DNA from: Halobacteriales archaeon
GTDB taxonomy: Archaea; Halobacteriota; Halobacteria; Halorutilales; JAHENH01
Length of the DNA stretch: 8,592 bases
Assembly (NCBI GenBank): GCA_018609935.1
Contig: JAHENH010000045.1
Coordinates: 1-8,592, forward strand
Direction of reading: 5' to 3'
Part shown: piece by piece, positions 5,225 to 8,592 of the stretch
How positions within the stretch are numbered: position 1 is the stretch's first letter
How the letters are laid out: each line of letters starts with the position of its first letter
Notes under the pieces: generated by a model
Database searches by the model: none
Seen by the model: the letters and a program-made list of their open reading frames with translations, nothing else
What the model was told of the DNA's origin: nothing
Translations under genes and position numbers: made by a program

Positions 5225-6436
5225 ATGAGAGACCCCAGAAAAGATGTTGAAAGCCTTAAAGACAGAATAAAAGGATCCAGTGATATATCCAGTAGAGATA
5301 AGGATCTTCTTTTGGAGTTTAGTAGACAGATTGATCTTTTGAAGTCTGAGTATAGTGATTATCGCCATAGAAAGCTTCTTCGTCACTGTAAAATAATTGC
5401 AGAAAATGCTGGAAACCTCAATAAAGCATTGGAGGATAGAAGTGAGACTGAATCTATTGTTGATTGGATAAACAGTAACTATAGAAACGAGGAAACCAAC
5501 CAGGACTATCGGAGTGCTCTCCGTGTTTTTGGAAAAAGGGTGTCTAGATCTAATGGTATTCCAAGCAGTATAGAGTGGGTTCCTACGGGTACTTCTAATA
5601 GCTATAATCCTAGTCCGGATAGAGCTGAGATGCTTGAATGGAGTGATGTTTTGGATATGATAGAGGAGGGTGCTTTGAACCAACGTGATAGAGCTCTGTT
5701 TGCTGTTGCCTATGATCTTGGTCTCAGGGGTTTTGAGCTGTATAATTTGAGGGTTGGAGATATAATAGATGGTGAACATGGTGTTCAGGTTTCTGTTGAT
5801 GGAAAACAGGGTGAACGAGTTGTTACCTGTATTCCCAGTGTTCCTTATCTTAATCAGTGGCTTAGTGTACATCCTGGAGGTGACGATATGGATCCTCTTT
5901 GGAGTAAACTTAATAATTCTGAAAAGCCTTCCTATAATACTTTTCTTGAATATTTTAAGGATGCTGCAAGTAGAATTGGGTTGGAAAAACCTGTTACTCC
6001 AACTAACTTCAGAAAGTCTAATGCCTACTGGCTTGCTAAACAGGGAGCTAGTGCGGCCTTGATAGAGGACAGACAGGGTCGTAGTAGAGGAAGTAAACAT
6101 GTATCTAGATATATAGCACGTTTTGGACCTGAAAATGAAAGTAGACAATATGCTAGTCTTCATGGAAAAGAGATCACTGAAGAGGAAGGTAGTGGGGATC
6201 TTGCTCCTATAGAGTGTCCAAGGTGTGATAAGGAGACTCCTAGGAATCGTGATCTTTGTGTCTGGTGTGGTCAGGCCTTGGATCCTAGTAGTGCTGAGGA
6301 GTTTAGTATGGTTGAGGATAGGGCTTTTGAGTATGCTACCAAGGCTGAAGGAGATTTTGATGTTGAGGCTATAAAAGAACTCAGAGAATTGTTGGATAGA
6401 TTCCCAACTGTTAAGTCGGCTGTCCTCGAAGATTAG
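5225..6436 (+). CDS. Tyrosine recombinase (tRNA-site integrase) with C-terminal zinc ribbon
   Basis: A phage-integrase-family protein of 403 aa. It has an N-terminal core-binding domain (about 20-110), a catalytic domain (about 135-315) and a ribbon CPRC (331-334) and CVWC (345-348), then an acidic tail. The catalytic set is R168 (GLRGFEL), K194 (VDGKQG), R263 (TNFRKS) and the nucleophile Y296 (SRYIARFG). The His of the usual HxxR box is replaced by Thr (T260), and no His or Trp is seen at box III (RQGRSRG). I recall a similar domain order and similar sequence from haloarchaeal integrases. The frame could begin at a TTG two codons earlier, but I prefer the ATG at 5225. Codons are T/G-rich, unlike tmk next door, which suggests foreign origin. 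It probably inserts and removes the element to its right. Confidence 0.88.
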   Translation: MRDPRKDVESLKDRIKGSSDISSRDKDLLLEFSRQIDLLKSEYSDYRHRKLLRHCKIIAENAGNLNKALEDRSETESIVDWINSNYRNEETNQDYRSALRVFGKRVSRSNGIPSSIEWVPTGTSNSYNPSPDRAEMLEWSDVLDMIEEGALNQRDRALFAVAYDLGLRGFELYNLRVGDIIDGEHGVQVSVDGKQGERVVTCIPSVPYLNQWLSVHPGGDDMDPLWSKLNNSEKPSYNTFLEYFKDAASRIGLEKPVTPTNFRKSNAYWLAKQGASAALIEDRQGRSRGSKHVSRYIARFGPENESRQYASLHGKEITEEEGSGDLAPIECPRCDKETPRNRDLCVWCGQALDPSSAEEFSMVEDRAFEYATKAEGDFDVEAIKELRELLDRFPTVKSAVLED

Positions 6437-6438
6437 TT

Positions 6439-6453
6439 GTGGCTTTTCGCCAC
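6439..6453 (+). terminator. Short hairpin after the integrase
   Basis: GTGGC (6439-6443), loop TTTTC and GCCAC (6449-6453) form a perfect 5-bp stem beginning three bases after the integrase stop codon. It probably marks the transcript end together with the next hairpin. Function is inferred from position. Confidence 0.35.
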
Positions 6454-6461
6454 TACTACGC

Positions 6462-6492
6462 ATATAACCCTTTTGTGTTTTAGGGGTCATAT
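6462..6492. terminator. Second hairpin between convergent genes
   Basis: ATATxACCC (6462-6470) pairs with GGGTxATAT (6484-6492) with one central mismatch, around a T-rich 13-base loop. It ends one base before the stop of the minus-strand 66-aa gene, so it may serve transcripts from both sides. Confidence 0.35.
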
Positions 6493-6493
6493 A

Positions 6494-6694
6494 TTATCCT
6501 CTCTTAGTGTTGTTTTTGTGTTTGTTTTTTTCTGCGAATTCTAGGATTTTTGCTGCATCCTCGCTTATTGGGTGGTCCTGTCTTTTCAGGTGTTCTAGGT
6601 GTCTGCGTCTTCTTTCTATGGCTTCAACAGCCTCTTTTATATTTCCTTTTATTGTCTGTGGTTTGTTGTGTTGTTGTTTTTCTTGTTTACTCAT
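6494..6694 (-). CDS. Small helical protein of unknown function (66 aa)
   Basis: I do not recognise this family. The peptide is highly charged and predicted almost wholly helical: a polar Lys/Gln start (1-17), a helix with AVEAIERRRRHLEHLKR (22-38), and a second helix DAAKILEFAEK (46-56). The four consecutive arginines suggest nucleic-acid contact or a coiled-coil partner surface, but that is only a guess. Reality is supported by a ribosome site GGTGA six bases before the ATG, a well-placed TATA box, and codon use like its neighbours. It converges on the integrase and could be an integration accessory factor or regulator. Confidence 0.65.
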   Translation of the reverse strand: MSKQEKQQHNKPQTIKGNIKEAVEAIERRRRHLEHLKRQDHPISEDAAKILEFAEKNKHKNNTKRG

Positions 6695-6700
6695 AGATAT

Positions 6701-6747
6701 TCACCGGTTTTGGTAGGTGAGCTATGGGTAAGCTTAGGCTTTTATAT
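6701..6747 (-). promoter_or_regulatory. Promoter and ribosome site of the 66-aa gene
   Basis: On the minus strand ATATAAA (6741-6747) predicts a transcription start near 6717-6720. GGTGA (6701-6705) lies six bases before the ATG at 6692-6694. Together they give a leader of about 25 bases, so the gene need not depend on read-through from the winged-helix gene upstream. Confidence 0.55.
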
Positions 6748-6767
6748 CTGGATTTTTTAGGTTTGTG

Positions 6768-6801
6768 TGTACCATGGTTTTTTCTTCGTTTCCATGGTAC
6801 A
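6768..6801. repeat. Perfect 10-bp inverted repeat with T-rich loop
   Basis: TGTACCATGG (6768-6777) and CCATGGTACA (6792-6801) are perfect complements around the 14-base loop TTTTTTCTTCGTTT. It is the strongest stem in the window apart from the tRNA. It lies between the end of the single winged-helix gene and the promoter of the 66-aa gene, so it may be the terminator of the former, an operator for the latter, or an RNA structure. Confidence 0.5.
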
Positions 6802-6870
6802 GGTTCTTGCAGTCTCCTCCATATCGGGTTTTTCCCCGTCTGAAAAACCACTCTGCTCTCTCCCCGGCTT

Positions 6871-7140
6871 CTAATCTTCATCCTCTACCACCCTCCAGAG
6901 AAAGGGTCCTCCTTTTGTTGTTCTTTTTTTTAGTTTGTGTTTTTGTTCGAGTTGTTTGAGGCGTTCTACTACTGTTTTTCTTGGTATTTGTGGGTATTTT
7001 TGTTTTAGTTGGTCGTGTATTGTTCCAGTCTCCATTAGGTCTTGGTCTTGGGATAATTTTTTTACTATGTCTAGTATTTCTTTGTCTGTGTAGGTCTTTT
7101 TTCTTCCAAACTTTGAGGTTTTACTATCAGTACTATTCAT
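6871..7140 (-). CDS. Single winged-helix transcriptional regulator (89 aa)
   Basis: A compact DNA-binding protein. After a polar, basic N-terminus (1-16) come helix 1 (TDKEILDIVKKLS, 18-30), helix 2 (TIHDQLKQKY, 40-49), the recognition helix PRKTVVERLKQLEQ (53-66) and a basic wing ending GPFLWRVVE (78-86). The exact family cannot be named. Its recognition helix resembles that of the double winged-helix protein at 7570-8013 (KRTVHDRLKELE), so they may bind the same sites. A palindrome, TCTCATAACTATGAGA, lies two bases before the start codon on top of the predicted transcription start, a classic layout for self-repression. It is divergent from the 103-aa gene at 7253. Confidence 0.75.
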   Translation of the reverse strand: MNSTDSKTSKFGRKKTYTDKEILDIVKKLSQDQDLMETGTIHDQLKQKYPQIPRKTVVERLKQLEQKHKLKKRTTKGGPFLWRVVEDED

Positions 7141-7142
7141 TT

Positions 7143-7158
7143 TCTCATAACTATGAGA
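7143..7158. promoter_or_regulatory. Operator O1, overlapping the start of the single winged-helix gene
   Basis: A 7+2+7 perfect palindrome, TCTCATA-AC-TATGAGA. With the minus-strand TATA box at 7167-7174, transcription should begin at about 7143-7147, inside this palindrome, and the ATG (7138-7140) follows at once. A protein bound here would block initiation. Related sites occur at 7184-7192, 8065-8082 and 8099-8120. Confidence 0.6.
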
Positions 7159-7166
7159 GTATTACT

Positions 7167-7174
7167 ATTTAAAG
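7167..7174 (-). promoter_or_regulatory. TATA box of the single winged-helix gene
   Basis: On the minus strand CTTTAAAT is set between operator O1 and the half site O2, about 30 bases before the ATG, predicting a leaderless or nearly leaderless transcript. Confidence 0.5.
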
Positions 7175-7176
7175 TT

Positions 7177-7192
7177 TTCTAGACTATGAGAA
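7177..7192. promoter_or_regulatory. Operator half site O2
   Basis: The right half ACTATGAGAA (7183-7192) matches O1, while the left half (TTCTAG) is degenerate. The matching halves of O1 and O2 are 33 bases apart, close to three turns of DNA, so both would face the same side of the helix and flank the TATA box. Confidence 0.45.
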
Positions 7193-7209
7193 TTTAGATT
7201 AATAATTAA

Positions 7210-7230
7210 GGTTAATATTTTATATTAACC
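7210..7230. promoter_or_regulatory. Palindrome upstream of the 103-aa gene promoter
   Basis: GGTTAATA (7210-7217) and TATTAACC (7223-7230) are perfect inverted halves with the spacer TTTTA. The repeat directly abuts the TATA box at 7231, covering the place of the upstream TFB recognition element. It differs in sequence from the CTATGAGA operators, so a second regulator is likely. Confidence 0.45.
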
Positions 7231-7240
7231 CTATATAAAT
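7231..7240 (+). promoter_or_regulatory. TATA box of the 103-aa gene
   Basis: CTATATAAAT is centred about 18 bases before the ATG at 7253. The usual 25-base spacing would place the transcription start at or just past this ATG, so the start codon or the exact TATA register may be slightly different. A second AT-rich string follows at 7241-7250. Confidence 0.4.
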
Positions 7241-7252
7241 TTTTTATATTAA

Positions 7253-7564
7253 ATGGTTGATACAGAAGAATTATATCAAAAAATAAGATATAACCAACCT
7301 ATGAAAGGATATGAGTGGGTTGATTTTTTAAGAAAATCTCCTAGAGATACAGTTCTGTATGCTATTCCAAGAAATAATAGTCAAAATTTTTATTTTTTAG
7401 ATAAAAACTATACAATCTATATTTATTCTAAAAATATGAGTTCCCCAAAAATAATAGAAGAAATAGGGTTTGAGGAAGTAGACCTCTATGGGTATTTTGA
7501 GATGTCTGATATAGAACCAAAATTTATTGAAGATACTCCGTTAATTCAGTTTTTTGAGTTTTAA
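7253..7564 (+). CDS. Orphan acidic protein (103 aa)
   Basis: I do not recognise this family. The protein is acidic and aromatic-rich. An N-terminal helix (5-12, ELYQKIRY) and a region around GYEWVDFLRKS (19-29) precede three likely strands (TVLYAIPR, NFYFLD, YTIYIYS; about 33-59). A conserved-looking IIEEIGFEEVDLYGYFE (67-83) and an acidic end follow. It has no signal peptide, membrane helix or cysteines. A TATA box and an abutting palindrome support expression. It sits between two winged-helix genes and ends five bases from the convergent double winged-helix gene. That setting, in an element next to an integrase, suggests an element-specific accessory function, unassigned. Confidence 0.65.
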   Translation: MVDTEELYQKIRYNQPMKGYEWVDFLRKSPRDTVLYAIPRNNSQNFYFLDKNYTIYIYSKNMSSPKIIEEIGFEEVDLYGYFEMSDIEPKFIEDTPLIQFFEF

Positions 7565-7569
7565 TTGTC

Positions 7570-8013
7570 TTATTCTATATACCAAGCTTTTTTGGATCCA
7601 ACTAGATCAAATTTTACCTTTCCTTCCTGTTTAAGTTGTTGTAGTTCTTTTTCTATATCGTTTTTTGGTTCATCGAGTATTTCAGCTAGTTTTTCTGTTG
7701 TAACTATCTCTCTTTCTTTTATTGTTTGAAATATCTGTTTGCTTAGTTTTTTTGTTAGAGTCCATCTATACGTATCTCCTACTTCTTCTTTTTGTACTAT
7801 TCCTTCTTTTTCTAATTCTTTTAGTCTGTCATGTACTGTTCTTTTACTTGGTGCGCGTTCTCCGTGTTGTTTTTTTATTTGTTTTCTGATTTTCTTTTTA
7901 TCTCCTGCTTTTATTTTTCTTAGTGCTTTGATGAATATTTCTGCTTTGTATTTACCACCTCTACCTTTTCTTAGTGGGTTTGTGTTGTCTTTGTCTTCGG
8001 ATCCAGAGATCAT
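7570..8013 (-). CDS. Double winged-helix regulator (147 aa)
   Basis: Two winged-helix modules follow a polar N-terminus (1-20). Module 1 (about 22-87) has helix AEIFIKALRKIK, helix KKKIRKQIKKQH, recognition helix SKRTVHDRLKELEKEG (56-71) and wing IVQKEEVGDTYRWTLT. Module 2 (about 92-147) has IFQTIKERE, TTEKLAEILD, KNDIEKELQQLKQEG (117-131) and wing KVKFDLVGSKKAWYIE. Tandem winged helices are common in archaeal transcription regulators. Module 1 resembles the whole of the protein at 6871-7140, so they may be relatives. The start ATG at 8011-8013 has no strong ribosome site. Its upstream region carries operators O3 and O4, shared with the divergent gene at 8169. It probably controls that gene and itself. 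Confidence 0.78.
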   Translation of the reverse strand: MISGSEDKDNTNPLRKGRGGKYKAEIFIKALRKIKAGDKKKIRKQIKKQHGERAPSKRTVHDRLKELEKEGIVQKEEVGDTYRWTLTKKLSKQIFQTIKEREIVTTEKLAEILDEPKNDIEKELQQLKQEGKVKFDLVGSKKAWYIE

Positions 8014-8038
8014 TATTTATTTTTATTTCACGGGTTTG

Positions 8039-8046
8039 AAATATGT
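8039..8046 (-). promoter_or_regulatory. Probable TATA box of the double winged-helix gene
   Basis: On the minus strand ACATATTT lies about 30 bases before the ATG at 8011-8013, giving a leader of a few bases. Operator O3 begins 19 bases further upstream. Confidence 0.35.
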
Positions 8047-8064
8047 TGTTACTTTTTTTCATAG

Positions 8065-8082
8065 TTCTCAAGGTCTTGAGAA
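8065..8082. promoter_or_regulatory. Operator O3
   Basis: TTCTCAAG-GT-CTTGAGAA is a perfect 8+2+8 palindrome with the same size and outer bases as O1. It lies upstream of the TATA box of the double winged-helix gene and upstream of that of the divergent gene, so it can affect both. Confidence 0.55.
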
Positions 8083-8093
8083 AAACCAAAAAC

Positions 8094-8102
8094 TTTTATT
8101 TT
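8094..8102 (+). promoter_or_regulatory. Probable TATA box of the divergent 8169 gene
   Basis: TTTTATTTT is the best TATA-like string between O3 and O4. It predicts transcription from about 8122, just past operator O4, giving a leader of some 47 bases to the ATG at 8169. Confidence 0.35.
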
Positions 8103-8120
8103 CTCAAAGCTATGAGAAAA
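8099..8120. promoter_or_regulatory. Operator O4
   Basis: A 22-base palindrome with a single mismatched pair (8107 against 8112). The left arm begins TTTTCTCA and the right arm ends TATGAGAAAA. It overlaps the predicted TATA box and transcription start region of the divergent gene. Its right half is the same as that of O1 and O2 (CTATGAGA at 8110-8117). Confidence 0.6.
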
Positions 8121-8168
8121 TGTTATGTTGTTTGTTACCATGTTGGAAAAGATGGGTGGTTTTTGAGG

Positions 8169-8490
8169 ATGAGTTTTGAGTGGGGTGATCTTTCGGACAA
8201 AGAGAAACGTCAGGTGTTTAATAGTGAGTTTTTTTCAAAAAGCTATAAAGTATAGAAGACTTGCGGATGGGTTAGATGTCTTGAAGAGTGAGGATGCTAT
8301 ATATGATAAGCTTGTTACTGGTATTCTTTCACGACAAAGCTCAGTTAGGTCTAGAGATACTATAGAAGAAATTTTGGATGCTTTTGTGGAGGAAGTTGAA
8401 AACTATGTAGACATTGTAGACCAAGAATCTGATGCCTTTGACAAATTGGTGAATAAATCAGATACACAAGAAGATGAGGAGGTGGTATAG
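8169..8490 (+). pseudogene. Frameshifted acidic protein (106 aa if the frame is repaired)
   Basis: No family recognised. The first part, from the ATG at 8169 (MSFEWGDLSDKEKRQVFNSE), is in one frame and would stop at 8253-8255. The second part (KAIKYRRLADGLDVLKSE onward, to the TAG at 8488) is in the +1 frame and has no good start of its own. The change falls at T7CA5 (8229-8241). Removing one base there gives one smooth 106-aa acidic helical protein with the segments DTIEEILDAFVEEVENYV and ESDAFDKLV. The start at 8169 is preferred because GGGTGGT lies eight bases upstream. An ATG inside O4 at 8112 is possible but lies before the predicted transcription start. Causes may be a sequencing error, a mutation or slippage. 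It is followed at once by the next gene. Confidence 0.6.
8478..8485 (+). promoter_or_regulatory. Strong ribosome binding site for the last gene
   Basis: AGGAGGTG is a near-perfect Shine-Dalgarno sequence and the best in the window. It lies inside the end of the preceding gene and five bases before a GTG at 8491. It settles the start of the last gene and implies translation from a shared transcript. Confidence 0.65.
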
Positions 8491-8592
8491 GTGGTTCGTA
8501 GAAAGATAACCTCTGGAAAGACAGATTATAGCTATAGTGTATTTTTTGAAGACAGAATAATCAAGGGTTGGGCATCAACAGAGGAAAAGCCA
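8491..8592 (+). CDS. Start of an unidentified gene (cut by the window edge)
   Basis: A frame open for 34 codons runs out of the window. It begins with a GTG directly after the stop codon of the previous gene, behind the strong ribosome site at 8478-8485. The visible N-terminus is basic at first (VRRKITSGK) and then mixed (DYSYSVFFEDRIIKGWAS), which looks like two beta strands. It is too short to assign a family. It is probably co-transcribed with the frameshifted gene under operators O3 and O4, so it belongs to the regulated unit of the element. Confidence 0.6.
   Translation, partial: MVRRKITSGKTDYSYSVFFEDRIIKGWASTEEKP

Noticed and set aside
5165..6490. Long minus-strand frame of 441 codons opposite the integrase
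   Set aside because: It is a shadow of the integrase. Its peptide is Ser/Thr/Ile-rich without domains, and it runs into the tRNA.
6687..6881. Minus-strand 64-codon frame overlapping the ends of both neighbours
   Set aside because: The overlaps look like an operon, but the peptide is very basic and Pro/Trp-rich, unlike the neighbours. The frame also contains the promoter of the 66-aa gene and the 10-bp stem-loop.
8112..8168. N-terminal extension of the frameshifted gene from the ATG inside operator O4
   Set aside because: It lies before the predicted transcription start and gives a Cys/Trp/Tyr-rich peptide unlike the rest. The ATG at 8169 has a better ribosome site. Not fully excluded.
7739..8179. 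Plus-strand 146-codon frame over the double winged-helix gene
   Set aside because: It is opposite a well-supported gene, has no domain, and its product is rich in S, F and C from reverse-read codons.

Overview
The window looks like AT-rich archaeal chromosome (roughly one third G+C by eye). The archaeal signs are TATA-type promoters with short or absent leaders, a TYW2/Taw2 wyosine enzyme, a tRNA without an encoded CCA end, a ThpR phosphoesterase, and two proteins (a cupin with zinc ribbon and an integrase with zinc ribbon) of types I associate with haloarchaea. Strong use of ATA, AGA and AAA codons together with these haloarchaeal-type proteins suggests an AT-rich halophilic euryarchaeon, for example a relative of Methanonatronarchaeia. 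That placement is inference.

Left part (1-5183), apparently host backbone. A small acidic orphan protein (268-549) converges on a VOC/glyoxalase-fold protein (583-987) across a shared hairpin. A 590-base gap (988-1575) holds decayed IS200/IS605-type ends, with two hairpins that look like the right end and omega-RNA tail of a TnpB element, plus a short gene fragment. Then come three minus-strand genes: cupin, phoU and taw2. Divergent from them across a palindrome-rich promoter region are thpR, tmk and tRNA-Cys.

Right part (5184-8592), probably the start of an integrated element. A tyrosine recombinase gene begins about 40 bases past the 3' end of tRNA-Cys, in the same orientation. It is followed by a 66-aa helical protein, a single winged-helix protein, a 103-aa orphan, a double winged-helix protein, a 106-aa protein whose reading frame is broken by one base at a T7 run, and the start of another gene that leaves the window behind a strong ribosome binding site. 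No second attachment site is visible, so the far end lies outside.

The most interesting signal is regulatory. A palindromic operator family, about TTCTCAwA-NN-TATGAGAA, recurs at the promoters of the single winged-helix gene (7143-7158, half site at 7184-7192) and between the double winged-helix gene and its divergent neighbour (8065-8082 and 8099-8120). The two winged-helix proteins have similar recognition helices. The same CTATGAG string also sits on the start codons of the integrase and of the 66-aa gene. I read this as a self-controlled regulatory circuit of the element. The + strand also changes from A/C-rich to G/T-rich at the tRNA/integrase junction, independent of gene direction.
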